Source: Dryocosmus kuriphilus (Eukaryota; Arthropoda; Insecta; Hymenoptera; Cynipidae). Taken from it: a DNA stretch of 64,000 bases. Of this stretch, positions 1 to 11,053 are shown in pieces. Each line of letters starts with the position of its first letter. The stretch's first letter is position 1. The stretch spans positions 96,645,588 through 96,709,587 of the forward strand of contig CM076191.1 in the NCBI GenBank assembly GCA_038277395.1. The letters run 5' to 3'. Made by a program: the position numbers and the translations under genes. Below the pieces are notes generated by a model that was given only the letters and a program-made list of their open reading frames with translations, was not told where the DNA came from and did not search any database.

Positions 1-160
1 AAATAATAACACCAAAACAGTTACTGTGTTCAAAAGAGGCACAGAGCAAATACGACACTTCAATCAAATAAAGAAATACATCGAAGATTATGAATAAAAA
101 TACTGTTCCAGATCTGGAATACGGAAGGAAGCTACAACATCAACGAAGAGAAACAACCAA

Positions 161-409
161 TTGAAACAGAAAATTTCTTTGAATGTAGATTATATAACGA
201 CATGGAATACAATTCATTTTGTCAACCTAAACGATGTGAAAGAAGATGTCGAACAATTACTAAATCACGGAAGGGCAGTAGAAAAAAGATGCATTAAACA
301 TAAGGAATGCACAATGACACAAAGTGTCAGAGCTACCAACGAAAGAATAATTAAATTAGAAACCAGGATCAACACTCTAATGCGACTGGCAACAAGAAGA
401 ACAAAGTAA
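161..409 (+). CDS. small ORF of unknown origin, possible retroelement remnant
   Basis: An open frame of 82 codons without an in-frame ATG at a convincing start, lying just before a J repeat. The product is charged and helical, with two Cys residues in a short C-x6-C spacing near its middle and a basic run at the end. It loosely recalls the N-terminal part of an envelope-like ORF of insect endogenous retroelements, but no diagnostic motif is visible. The upstream sequence 1-160 is also partly open in another frame. It may equally be chance. No function is assigned. Confidence 0.2.
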   Translation: MKQKISLNVDYITTWNTIHFVNLNDVKEDVEQLLNHGRAVEKRCIKHKECTMTQSVRATNERIIKLETRINTLMRLATRRTK

Positions 410-463
410 AATGGATCAAACCATAACCGCTGGGTCAAAAACCGCTGGTTAACGAACTCGTGC

Positions 464-466
464 TTA
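464..466. repeat. target-site duplication TTA, left copy
   Basis: TTA directly precedes the left terminus TAGTCCAGTC. The matching TTA follows the right terminus at 6768-6770. J copies at 7890-7910 and 27420-27440 show the unoccupied arrangement with one TTA. Confidence 0.8.
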
Positions 467-943
467 TAGTCCAGTCAAAATAGACACAAAAATAGTGGTC
501 AGTTTAAAAGAAGTCGCATAGAGTTCAGAACTGGTACAGGTCTTGGGTACACTATTGCAAATAAAACGTCAAAAGTCCCCATCGATCCCATGTCTGCTAA
601 AAGAGTTATTAAAGGTCAAAGGTAAAAAAAATCAGTTTTTTGCATTTTACTCGTAAACGGTAAGTGTTATCATAATAATAGGTCAGACAAAATTTATAGA
701 TCACGCAATTGTCTACAAAAATTGTTCTAATACTTTTTTTCTTACGAATAACCGTTCCAGAGATATCGAGATTCCAAATTTGAAGAAATCGTATTCTACA
801 TAATATGCTCACATTTCCGCACCATATCTGTGAGGTAGTGTGCTTGGCACTTTTTCTTTAACGCGGTTTCCCCGGTAGGAATACTCCACGATATATTGTG
901 ATTCAGTTTTGTTAGACAATATTCTATTAATTAAAAAGTGGTA
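467..943 (+). repeat. left terminal inverted repeat (about 477 bp)
   Basis: The reverse complement of 6301-6767 aligns base for base over most of this interval, including the shared block caggtcttgggtacactatt and the inner block ggtttccccggtaggaatac. The TIR ends at about 943, after attaattaaaaagtgg. A short stretch just inside it (about 965-1030) resembles 733-790 of the TIR in direct orientation, around a shared gagatatc core. Confidence 0.85.
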
Positions 944-2668
944 GAATTGGTAATGATTAAAGTTGATACTTTTTTCCTACTAATCACCATTCCTGAGATA
1001 TCACCATTTCAAATTTCGAAAATACTAATATGCACGCCTACGCCACCCATATACATCATCGGACGTTTATTTTCGGAAGAAAAAGTATTAGTTTGTGCAA
1101 CGTATACATGCAAATTATGTAATTCTGAAAGAATAAACACTGAAAAGACACTTAGTTCCTAATTGCATTCGCCCGTATAATCCGTCTGCTACTCTATTGT
1201 TCGAGTGGCGACTGTCGCATACCTGCTTTTGTTTTGTTTTGTATATTCAATATAATGGTGTGGTGTGAAGAGATCTATAGGTATAACATCGAAACTGCAA
1301 GGCGATTTAGGTAGTCGGTCGAATATACTTATGTAATATTGAACGTTCCTTTGCAGTGAATACACGTGCTTATTGCTAATATTTCTTATTATAATTTGTG
1401 CCGTTCAATAGTTTTTTTAAAATGTCACAGTTTTGGTTTATTTGTAATAAATCTTTGACTGAAAGTAAAATTGTTGTTGATCGTGGAATGAAGACTTTGA
1501 TTGATTCAAGTGTTGAAAGAAATGATGGGCTTCTAGAATACCTGAAAGACAAAAAATCTGTGACAATTCATGTGCATTGCCGTAAAGTGTACACTCGAAA
1601 GAGTACTATTGCTGCAGGTAAGAGACAGTACGAGATAGAAGAAGCCAGTACATCTACAATTAGTCCACCTCGTACTAGAGCGCGTGTAAGTGAATCAGAT
1701 TTTTGTTTTAAAATATATTGCTTATTTTGCGGTGATGAAGCGAATGAAGAGGCTGCGAAAAAGCGCTGAATGTTCGGCGTAATATTTATAAAGTTGCCAC
1801 ACTTGCATTTAAAGAATCCGTTCTGAAGGTAGCTCGGACTCGTTCTGATGATATAGCAAAAACTTTTACTGTCCGCATTGAGTATGAACATGATTTAATT
1901 GATGCTAAGGCTAAGTACCATGATAATTGTTACAATGCCTTCTTGAGACCCGCCACTGGGAGTAAAATCGGTCGTCCTCGAGATGAATGTACGAATTTTG
2001 TGATGGAAGAAATATTTACATACATTGAAAGTAGTCATGATTATCAGTTTTCATTGGAAGAATTAAAAAATATTTGCAAAAATTCAGCTATAGATAATAG
2101 AACAATTAAGGTACGATTGAAGTTGAAGTATGGTGATAAAATTATTATAACTGAAAAACTAGGAAGATTAAGATTAATCTGTTTTATCGACAATCAGCAC
2201 GATATTCTTAACAAACCTTGGTATGAGAATAAAAAACAAAATGAAAAAGAAGAACGATTTACAATACTGGAAGCTGCGGCAGCAATCATTCCAGAGGATA
2301 TTCAATCTTCAGTATTTTATAGTAATAATTACTCGCTGCCTAATCGAATGTTTGAAAATATTAACAGCGACATCCCGCAGTCATTGACTTATTTTTTGGA
2401 ACAATTCTTCAAAATAAACGATTTAAATTAGAACATTTAAAATTAGTGTATACAAATATCAACCACAGTATTATGACTGCTATTCGGCCTAGGTATTTCA
2501 AATCGAAACTGCAATTGGGTCTGTCAGTCGTATAGTGATGCTATGATGTATGAGGCAGCAGCGGTTCTTCATCGTCCACCACCAGAAACTGGAAAATTTA
2601 TTTAATATGTTGCAGACAATGCTGATATAAATGTACATACTTTAGAAGGTCATAATACGTTTCATACA

Positions 2669-3919
2669 ATGGGTATCATTCAAATTGTTACCCCGAAAAG
2701 TTCAGTTATACTAGAAGAACCTGTGTCACGAATAAACGAAGTCCTTTCAGCAAAATATTTCGCATTAAAAGCTCATGTACCAATACGAGTTTATCAAAAT
2801 GATGATGTAGTAGGTTATAGTAAAATCTATGTACAAAATTTTTCTTATGAAAGTGAAACAAAAGTATCATTCCTGAAAAAAGTCGATGTGATATGGTTAT
2901 ATGGGATATTAAGAAATTTATCTTTACCCGGTTGGAATGGTTATATTGAACGTTTAACAAGTAATATTATGGATTTTTCTAAATCTCAAATTTCATTCTT
3001 ACCGTTTATTCATCAACCAGCAAGTAACAACAATACTGTATACACAACTTTACTTTGTGTTTTGGAGAATGCAAAACGTTATGGTCACGATGTATGCATT
3101 ATTACTTTTGATCAACCTTTGTATGCGAAAGCTCGACAAATCGTATCCGCAGCACCTGAAGGATCTGAATTATCGAAGATCATTATAAGACTTGGAGGAT
3201 TTCATTTACGTACGTTGTTTTTAGGGGCAATTGTTATATTATGCAAGGACGTGGCACAAAAGGTGCTTTCTGTAATTTATGCACCTCATTCATTAAAAAC
3301 AATGCTCCATAGCCATGCTTACAAGAGAGCTGTTAGAGCTCATACTTTACTTCATCTCACTTTAGCAACAATAATATTAAAAGAACTTGTTATTGATGAT
3401 GATATGGATACAAATCTTAATGCTACTGTTGAAAATGTAATAAATAACACTATTTCATATAATGATATTGAAAATGGCGATGAAACAGCTGAAGCATTAC
3501 TTTATCAGTTCAATCAAAAACTAAAGGAATATGAAGAACGAGGACCTACAGCAAAACTATGGATACAATATTTTCATATGGTGTCGATTTGGAAGGAGTT
3601 TATAAGAGCTGAACGTATGGGAGATTGGAAAGCTCATTTGAATAGCGTTAAAGAAATGCTTCCTTATTTTCACGCGTCAGGAAATTTTCCTTATGCTAAG
3701 TCTGCGCACTTATATCTGCAAGATATGCTACAATTAGAGGGCTTAATTGGTTCCAGTGCTTACCGAAGATTTAGAGAAGGATTTTTCACTGTTAGACGTT
3801 CTGATAAATTAAATTGTGGAACTTCGACGGATATGGTGATTGAGCAATCAATGATGAAATCAATGAAGACAGATGGAGGTATTGCTCGGGGGGAAGAAGT
3901 ACGAAGGAGAGTGTCATAA
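2669..3919 (+). pseudogene. largest open segment of the transposon gene (central region)
   Basis: These 416 codons are uninterrupted and in the same frame as 1763-2602, separated from it by the TAA at 2603. Family-like phrases are ITFDQPLYAKARQIV, IIRLGGFHLRTLFLGAI, HAYKRAVRAH, NFPYAKSAHLYLQDM and STDMVIEQSMMKSMKTDGG. The product is predicted to be soluble and mostly alpha/beta, with no signal peptide. The last codons (RGEEVRRRVS) are out of frame because of a shift near 3900; the family sequence continues in the frame of 3937-4224 (WVYGMNAMNTVCEGLENL). The catalytic role is unknown; the DQPLY region could be part of a nuclease-like fold. Confidence 0.6.
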
Positions 3920-4989
3920 GTAAATGGGTTTATGGCATGAATGCGATGAATACTGTGTGTGAAGGATTGGAAAATCTTGCTAATGTTAGAATGGAGACAA
4001 CAGATCAACATGTAGATGCATGTAATTCACGAGTAAAGAGAGATGTTGAAGACATTAAAAAACTTCTTAAGTGGTTTTTATCTCATGATCCTTTGCCTGA
4101 GATTAAAAAAATCATATCAATTGCGAGTGGAGCCGTCGGTGATAATAAAATTAATTGTCATAAAGCTCGTGAAGTTGGGGTTGCTTCTATGTCTAAAATG
4201 AATGACAGGACGAACATTCAATAATATTACATTAAAACGCGCTGATAAAGTACTCCCTCTTTTAACCATGAGTAGCACCATAAAAGTCCATGATGAGAAG
4301 GTACCTTTAGACCCTGTATTATTATTTCAACGCATGAGTATAAGCAACACATTTGAGGATGAAAGTGAAAAATTTTTCGAATATGAACTAGCCCCCTACC
4401 CATTATCACTTTTCGATGCAATTGGAATGCGTAGAACACAGAAGTCAGCCATTTATGATTGCTTTCAATCCGTGAACATTGAAATTGACAACACAAATGA
4501 TACTTACATACATCATCGATGGAAGATAGCTACTACATCGCATCATTTGGGATCGAGATGTTATTTTTGATAAATGCGTTCAGTATACCTATGCATAGAC
4601 ATTTTGGTCATAGTGACTGCAGTCTTTGATGGTTATACTGATTATAAGAAAAACATTAAAGCTACAGAACAGCGCCGTCGAATTATAAAAACATCTTCAT
4701 CTTCTGATGTAGTTATTGATCAATTTATGACAGTTCCAACAAACCAACAACAGTTTCTTGCAAGTACTCACAACAAGTCTCGCTTCATTTCAATATTATG
4801 CGAAAAATTTACAACTGCAAACATTTTAGTGAAACAAGGTGATAATGACGCTGATGTCCTCCCTCATCATTGAAACAGCAATAGCACAATGTAATACAAC
4901 AAATACAATTCCCGACCGAAAACGTAGGCCCCTGGAGGCTTGAAAAAAAATTTACGTTTTTGGTGAAGATGTTGATTTGTTAAAAAATA

Positions 4990-5726
4990 TTTGTTGAAAA
5001 ATTGCGCATCTTTTTTCTTCTAGTTGACTTTTGTTTTCAAAATAAAGGCAAAAAACTGACTTTTTTGAAAAACACGGTTTTAATCCGTTTTTTAACTTCA
5101 ACTCGTGCTCAGTGCCAATTCGATAAGTTTTTAAAAATTATTATTAATTGTAACTTCCAGCGTTTCGTTTAGCGAGGGAATTTTGAGGAGGCAAATACTT
5201 TTTGAAACGGTTTAGGAGTAGTTATGATTTTAGTGAACTCAGCGCTGGGTACTCCGCTGTGCCACGTTCTCTCGCTAGTGAGTTTTTGCTCAGCAAGCAA
5301 CAAAAATTCATGAATTTTATTTAATTTTGAATACAATATTTAAATGTTTTATCTAATGTACACCGATTGTTTACACCTACATTCGGCTTAACTCGTGAAA
5401 AATGTATCTGCTAATATTTCCTAAATAAAATTGATTTAATTAAGAAGTGGCGTTTTTTCATTTTATATGTGCAAAAACAAGGTACAAGTTTGAATAATAA
5501 AATTTATTAAAATCAGGAAATATGCTGTAATATCAATTCCCTAAAATTTAGTTGTTTATTCTTAAAGTTTTTTACATGCAATAACTGGCTGCGATACTAC
5601 ATCAGCAATTTTCAAAAGGGGTAAAACAACGTGGCACAGCGGAAAGTCCATAGTACGCTCGAAAAACTAAGTTTTTAAATGTTTTACTAACGAATCTTTT
5701 GTTTACTCCTAAACCAAAAAAGTGAT
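4990..5726. mobile_element. probable insertion inside the transposon gene
   Basis: Coding similarity to the family stops after the GEDVDLL motif (about 4985) and resumes at about 5731. The intervening AT-rich stretch contains inverted matches: ggtttaggagta near 5206 pairs with tactcctaaacc near 5705, and ctccgctgtgccacgtt near 5253 pairs with aacgtggcacagcgg near 5628. That suggests a MITE of about 510 bp (about 5206-5716) plus some unassigned sequence. The target duplication could not be resolved. The protein segment expected here is missing. Confidence 0.45.
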
Positions 5727-6300
5727 GATTTAATTGATTGCGCAGAAGTATTTAAAAACATTGGCTCTTCTCCACAAGCCATCATCACAAACGGCATACG
5801 CTTTCTTCTTGCTATATATGGAGCTTCACGTCCAAAAAAAAATTGATTTTATAGACAAATACAGATATTTAAGTTTTGTAAAAAATACACAGGAACAATA
5901 AAAGAGTAGAACTATCTTGTCTTCCTCCAACATCTGCTTCCGCTTATCAACATTTATTTAGTTCAACACCATTTTTTGCAATTGCTTAAAAAAGGGTTGA
6001 AGTGCAAAGTTTTGTGGCTGTAAAAAACTCGGATTATTTTTTGTTCACCAGTATGTACGGATTATTTTGTTCACCAGTATGTACCACTTGTCAAAGCCAG
6101 TCTTGCTCTAATGTTGTATCAAATACAACAAATGAGGATTTTTATAATACTAATGCGGAGACAATTGATGCATATTTCTTAGAACAATTTACAGATATCC
6201 AGCAAGAAAAAGAAGAAGAAGATTACCATGAAGATTACCATTCAGCCTAAAATTTTGCCGAAATCAACAATAACTCATTCAACTTCAATTATTACCAGTA

Positions 6301-6767
6301 GTACCATTTTTTAATTAATAGAATATTGTCTAATAAAACTGAATTACAATATATCGTGGAGTATTCCTACCGGGGAAACCACGTCAAAAAAAAAAAGCGC
6401 CAAACACACTACCCCACAGGTCGTGCGGAAATGCGTGCATTTTATGTAGGATACGACTGATTCAACTTTGGAATCGCGATATCTCTGGAACGGTGATTCG
6501 TAGAAAGAAAAGCATTAGAACAGTTTTTGTAGACAATTGCATGATCTATAAATTTTGTCTGACCTATTTTTATGATAGCACTTACAGTTTACGAGTAAAA
6601 TGCAGAAAACCGATTTTTTTACCTTTGACCTTTAATAACTTTTTTCGCAGACATGTGATCGATGGTGACTTTTGAAATTTTATTTGTAATAGTGTACCCA
6701 AGACCTGTATCAATTTTCAGCTCTATCCGAATTTTTGTAAACTGACATGTCTATTTTGACTGGACTA
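6301..6767 (-). repeat. right terminal inverted repeat
   Basis: This is the inverted partner of 467-943, ending TTTTGACTGGACTA and followed by the TTA duplication (6768-6770). Long stretches such as acctttgacctttaataact and caaaatttatagatc (inverted) are shared with the left TIR. Small indels account for the 10-bp length difference. Confidence 0.85.
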
Positions 6768-7039
6768 TTACTTTTCTCGCCTTAAAGAAGTATGCCAAAG
6801 CGCAATCCAATCCAATTAGAAATTCGAAAGTTATCGTGGGAACAGACGACAACGACAACAACAACGACGACGACAACGAAAACAGGCACAGACACTGTCG
6901 TAAAAATCGTTTTTTTTTTTCTCACTCAGGGGGTTTCAAAAGGTGCAGATTTGATGAAGTCCGCGAAAGTCAGTTTTCACATAAAACTAATACCTCCTCA
7001 TTGAGATAAGAATATAAAAATTGCATTTTTCAACAAAAC

Positions 7040-7753
7040 TATGTAAAAAATTAAGAAATTCACGTTTTTGATATACTTTAATCGACTGGTAAGCGTGAGA
7101 AACGTGATGAGAATGCGCCTGAGTAGCGGGCAGATTTTTCAATAACTTTTAATAACTTTCTTATTAGCTTTATAATAGTGTATTTTTTGATTAAAATAAC
7201 TATTATACGTTTCATGAATAAACTATCAAAAAATAGTTTTGAGCAAATTTGTAGATCTTTTTAAGACGAACAATTCTGCTTCTTAATATTTTCTCGTATC
7301 TCGCATAGTTTTGCTGAAAAGTGAATTTGTTTGTATTTAACAACATATTTCGTGAATAACTCAAAAAATATGAGTCTTTACAAAAAAAAATGAAAGAGAG
7401 AAAATTTTTAGATCTTTTTCAGCTGAACAACTTTGTTGATTATCATTTTTTTCGTATCTTACATTGTTTGGCGGGAAATTTGAATTTTTGATTTTTAATA
7501 ACGGTTTCTCGATTAAAACAAAAGCCGTGCATTTTATCAAAAAATGTTTTAATTCAAAATTTGTAGATCTTTTTGAGTTGAACAACTTTATTTATTATCA
7601 TTTTTTTCGTATCTTGAATATTTTGTCAAGAAACCACAGTTTTTTATTTTTAATAACGTTTTCTCGATTAAAACAAAAATCGTGCATTTTATCAAAAAAT
7701 GGTTTTAAAAAAATTTGTAGATTTTTTTTAGATGAACAATTTTACTCTCTACT

Positions 7754-7787
<34 letters not shown>

Positions 7788-8620
7788 TATCTCGCATAGT
7801 TTAGTCGGAAAATGGATTTCTTGAATTTGTAAAAGCAGCTTTTGATGGATAAACCATAACCGCTGGTCAAAAACCGCTGGTTTACAAACTCGTCCTTAAT
7901 TTTTTCGCCTTAAGGCTGCTGGCCGAGGTGTCAAAAAACTGTGCTGTCGCCTTAATTCCTATTCAATTCCATCTGTTTTCGTATATACGACTTATGTATT
8001 TTAAAGAGACACTTTGCAAAAAAATTTCCTCAACCCGGAAGGGGTTCACGGTTGTATGAGGTGCGCTTAGTATACAGTTTTCCGAAAAAAGTAAAAATAT
8101 CTGTGCTAAAATACGATAATGGAAAACCATTGGAACTCTTTCTCTACTTCCCCTCATTTCAACACTTTTCCATTATCGTATTTTAGCACAGATATTTTTA
8201 CTTTTTTCGGGAAACTGTATACTAAGCGCACCTCATACAACCGTGAACCCCTTCCGGGTTGAGGAAATTTTTTTGCAAAGTGTCTCTTTAAAATACATAA
8301 GTCGTATATACGAAAACAGATGGAATTGAATAGGAATTAAGGCGACAACACATTTCTAACCTATTTTTCGACACCTCGGCCAACAGCCTTAAAGAAGTAT
8401 GCTAAAGCGCAATTCAATCCGATTAGTTCTTCGAAAGTTATCGTGGGAATAGACAACAGCGACGACAATGACAACAGACAGACACCGTCGTAAAAATCGT
8501 TTTTTCTCACTCAGGGGTCTCAAAACCTGAAGATTTGATGAAATCCGCGAAAGTCAGTTTTCAAATAAAACTAATACCTCCTCATTGAGATGAGAATGCA
8601 AAAATTATTTTGCCTCAATC
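7040..8620 (+). repeat. J repeat copy 2 with about 110-bp internal units
   Basis: From about 7240 to 7800, imperfect units repeat in the same orientation. Each contains ttgtagatctttttgag, a TTATCATTTTTTTCGTATCTTG-like stretch and a tctcgattaaaac block. The copy continues with ataaccgctggtcaaaaacc (7858-7880), the aaagcgcaattcaatccg block (8404), a short GAC-rich stretch and the terminal ctcattgagatgagaatg (8581-8598). A TTAA-flanked palindromic element is inserted at 7914-8388. A T-homopolymer of about 35 bp lies near 7757-7792. It is non-coding; ORFs reading through it are repeat artefacts. Confidence 0.7.
7914..8388. mobile_element. palindromic MITE inserted at TTAA
   Basis: TTAA occurs at 7910-7913 and 8389-8392. 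The termini are GGCTGCTGGCCGAGGTGTC on the left and its near-complement on the right (one mismatch in the first 19). Arms of about 180 bp (about 7949-8126 and 8163-8346) are almost perfect inverted repeats around a loop of about 36 bp containing ctctttctctacttcccc. The J repeat is continuous if the element and one TTAA are removed. TTAA targets are used by piggyBac and Kolobok elements; which one mobilised this is unknown. No coding capacity. Confidence 0.8.
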
Positions 8621-9349
8621 TAACAAGGAATGCCAGTTTTTGTACATTTTACCAGTCCCCATTACGTTCACATCATTGTGTAAACATAAGACATTTTCTT
8701 CTGGACTCTAAACTGTGTAGTAGGTGTAAGTGTGGTAGCATTGGAAAACTTTTTCAGTTTGTTCAATCCAGAAAAACAGATTATCTGTCCTTAAACGAAT
8801 AAGAAATATTTCATTTTTCATACTTTTTAACATTACTCATTACTTCGACATCAATGCGAGAACACAAAATAATTTTGTATAGACTTTCACACTGAACGGG
8901 GGGGTACGCATGTCTAATGAAGTATACAATTTTCGCCATATACGTTCATTAAAAAATGCGTTTTCAGCCTTAAAATACTTAGAAACAAAGAAATTTTCTT
9001 ATTTTGATCTTCAACAACTTTTTATCCCTATTCGAAAGCAAAAAAAAAATCCTGGAAACTCAGCTTTCACAGAAAAATAATACTGTCTCATCCAGATCAG
9101 AATGTAAAAAATTTTTTTGATACGCGCTGTATTGTACATACCTACGCCAATTATTTACTTTGAATGGAAACATACCTCCGATCATACTTTTACTGAGGAA
9201 CACTTATGGAATTTCCAAAGTTGCACTTTTCAACCATTTCTATATTCCAACAACTTAAACACAATAACAGTAGTCTAGTTATGTCTCGGAGATAACTATG
9301 ACCTTTTCATATGTTTTCATAACCTTTTCATTTCAGATATTTTCATAAC
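8621..9349. other. AT-rich stretch, no gene recognised
   Basis: Mostly low-complexity AT-rich sequence between the J copy and the LINE target duplication. The open frame 8590-8802 has no recognisable motif. Three imperfect copies of ttttcataaccttt lie near 9303-9350, next to the LINE insertion point. Confidence 0.4.
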
Positions 9350-9361
9350 CTTACAGTATCT
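9350..9361. repeat. LINE target-site duplication, left copy
   Basis: CTTACAGTATCT here matches 18100-18111 exactly and abuts the 3' (CTT)n tail of the minus-strand LINE. Twelve identical bases at both ends define a complete insertion. Confidence 0.85.
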
Positions 9362-9362
9362 C

Positions 9363-9660
9363 TTCTTCTTCTTCTTCTTTAGCTCCACTGCGGGGATATA
9401 TAGCCTTAGGTTTGGAGAGTAACTCCGTTGCTGTAGAAAGCGTCAACCTATCTGGCCACGTCTAGTATAGAATAGGTTCAGTCAATCCAAACACGGGGGT
9501 CCAGCCAGCAGACGAATCTGCGCGCTAGTGCTATTCCTTGGTGGTCACGCAAACAGCGTTAAGCCCGGGAATTAAAATTCCGTTTTTAAAAAAAAAAAAT
9601 ATATTTTTATTATTCATTCATTTTTCTTTCTTTCTTTTTTTTTTTTTTAAATGAGTAAGT
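9363..9660 (-). other. 3' region of the LINE
   Basis: On the minus strand this follows the ORF2 stop near 9650. It starts with A-rich sequence, contains a GC-richer block (about 9380-9560) and finishes in the AAG repeat tail typical of some LINEs that end in short tandem repeats rather than poly(A). No ORF. Confidence 0.6.
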
Positions 9661-9722
9661 TGCAGTCTCTCAGGAAACGAGCTATCAGAGCTGTTGTATG
9701 ACTAGATGGATTGTATAAAATA
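9650..9722 (-). pseudogene. C-terminal tail of LINE ORF2, separated by the insertion
   Basis: On the minus strand the frame that breaks at 12447 resumes here without any loss: about 23 codons (SSHTTALIARFLRDCNLL and neighbours) end in TAA. Only the 2-bp TA is duplicated. This shows that the sequence 9723-12446 entered an open ORF2 and gives the true C-terminus of the reverse transcriptase protein. Confidence 0.8.
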
Positions 9723-10226
9723 CCCTGCTTGAAAAACCCGTTAGGACCCGATAGAACCCTGCTAGAACATGGGTTTTTACATGGGTCTAGACGGAGTTGT
9801 AGACGGATTTTGCAAATGGGTCCTACTCCGGTCCTAAGAAGGCTGTAAAGGGTTCTAAATGGGTAAAAAAGTTGTGCACCAGTCGGGTTTTACGCGGGTC
9901 GTAACCAGGTTGTACCCGGACCTAAGGAGGGTTCTAAATGGATATCTGCTTCAAAAAACCGGTAGAACCCGCGTTAGAACCCAGATAAACCCTGATAGAA
10001 CATGGCTTTCTACCAGGGTAAACCTGGAGTCCTATATGGATTTTGCAAATGGGTCCACATGGGTTCTAAAAGTGTTCTAAGTGGGACGAACAATTTTCTG
10101 TAAATGGGTTCTGCCTGGATGTCAACCAGGTCGTATCTGGGTCTAAGAAGGGTTCTACCTGTGTGCATACGGGTTCTAAACGGGACAACCCTTCTTAGAG
10201 CCTGATACGACCTGGTGAAATCCAGG

Positions 10227-10665
10227 CCCTACTAGCACCTAATATTGCCTCAATATTGCATCCATATTTCCTGCAATATGGGCAATATTGCAGGAAATAT
10301 GGATGCAATATTGAGGCAATATTGCGATGGCCGTTTTTGGCAACATTCACTTATTGTTTTTAACAACAGATATCTGGTAAACCTTAGGGGAGATAGGTAA
10401 AAATGGTTTTTATTTTATAATATGGATCTATATACAATAATATACTACGGGTACTCAAAAACCCAAAAATGGCATCCATTTTTACCTATCTCTTACGGTT
10501 TACGAGATATTTGTTGTTAAAAATACTAATAATTTTAGCAGCCGATTGTTGCCAAAAATGGCCATCGCAATATTGCCTCAATATTGCATCCATATTTCCT
10601 GCAACATTGCCCATATTGCAGGAAATATGGATGCAATATTGAGGCAATATTGGGTGCTAGTAGGG
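10227..10665. mobile_element. word-array element E, nested palindrome (TSD GG)
   Basis: CCCTACTAGCACC at the left pairs with GGTGCTAGTAGGG at the right, and GG flanks both sides (10225-10226, 10666-10667). Each end carries its own hairpin of GCAATATTG and CATATTTCC words (about 10239-10325 and 10568-10652), and the inner halves (agataggtaaaaatgg) are inverted too, so the 439-bp element is almost entirely foldback. Removing it leaves a continuous word array of element A. Confidence 0.85.
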
Positions 10666-10873
10666 GGTAGAACCCATTTAAATAAAATTTTTGTTCCCAT
10701 ATAGAACCCAGATAGAACCCTTTGCAAAATCCATATAGGACCCCTGGTTTACCCTGATAGAAACCCATGATCTATCGGGGTTCTATCTGGGCTCTAATGG
10801 ATTTTTAAGCATGAAATATCTTTACCTGGTTTCTACATGGGTCTTATCCGGTTCATCAAAACACTTGTACCCT

Positions 10874-11053
10874 GTACATATATGTGCTGTGAAAGCACCA
10901 AAAAAAGGATCGATGACGATCAAACAGATGTATTGTATACATCTTTTCAATATAACAATGGTGAAAAATTGTGGCTAACTTATAACTCCGACGATCGATT
11001 CCTATTGTCAGACAATAATCCCTACGATCCTGGCGGAATTGTCCTGAACTACC
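10874..11053 (+). other. conserved core of element A, coding-like
   Basis: About 180 bp without word repeats, open on the plus strand (within 10837-11100). The product includes KKRIDDDQTDV, FQYNNGEKLWLTYNSDD and DNNPYDPGG. A copy about 90% identical sits in element B (51610-51784), where one stop and a short deletion occur. Conservation of the core while the flanking arms have changed suggests either function or recent capture. I do not recognise the peptide. Confidence 0.6.

Larger units (their letters stand above)
1422..6250 (+). pseudogene. decayed multidomain gene of an unnamed transposon-borne family
   Basis: The start is ATG 1422. The N-terminal region has Cys/His pairs (FICNKSL, VHVHCRKVY, CLFCG, then YHDNC), suggesting zinc binding. 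A single-base frameshift near 1760 moves the frame to 1763-2602. A TAA stop at 2603 interrupts a segment that resumes with DNADINVHTLEGHNTFHTMG and runs to 3919. Further shifts lead through 3925-4224, 4202-4570 (FEYELAPYPLSLFDAIGMR) and 4574-4990. The motifs GDNDADVL and FGEDVDLL near 4840-4985 look like the acidic positions of a PIN/FEN-like nuclease. Coding resumes at about 5731 and ends in a Cys-rich CNCLKKG...FCSPVCTTCQSQSCSN cluster resembling a CXC/tesmin domain. From memory, proteins with this order occur in many copies in molluscs, cnidarians and arthropods without an assigned function. Domain calls are inference. Confidence 0.7.
467..6767 (+). mobile_element. 6.3-kb DNA transposon with long TIRs and TTA target duplication
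   Basis: The element runs from TAGTCCAGTC to GACTGGACTA and has terminal inverted repeats of about 470 bp that can be aligned along their whole length with scattered substitutions. It is flanked by TTA on both sides. Inside, on the plus strand, lies one decayed multidomain gene (1422-6250). No recognised DDE transposase is visible, so the encoded protein is the only candidate for mobility. The CXC-like cysteine cluster at the end of the gene recalls the KDZ (Kyakuja-Dileera-Zisupton) superfamily, but the rest of the protein does not look like KDZ to me. The copy is inactive: it has frameshifts, stops and an internal insertion. Confidence 0.85.
411..7040 (+). repeat. J repeat copy 1, split by the TTA-inserting transposon
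   Basis: The left part (411-466) contains the ataaccgctggtcaaaaacc motif and the right part (6771-7035) contains aaagaagtatgccaaagcgc, a run of ACG/ACA trinucleotides and a terminal block ending in ctcattgagat. The same order occurs uninterrupted near 7850-8600 and 27370-27680, and inverted at 29490-29820. Joining the two parts across the transposon with one TTA restores the uninterrupted arrangement, so this copy is the insertion target. It is non-coding. Confidence 0.75.

Noticed and set aside
161..409. A definite envelope gene
   Set aside because: Only a vague resemblance; no signal peptide, membrane segment or cleavage context could be shown.
10239..10652. CRISPR-like repeats
   Set aside because: The repeated words are arms of palindromes in a eukaryotic mobile element; there are no regular spacers.
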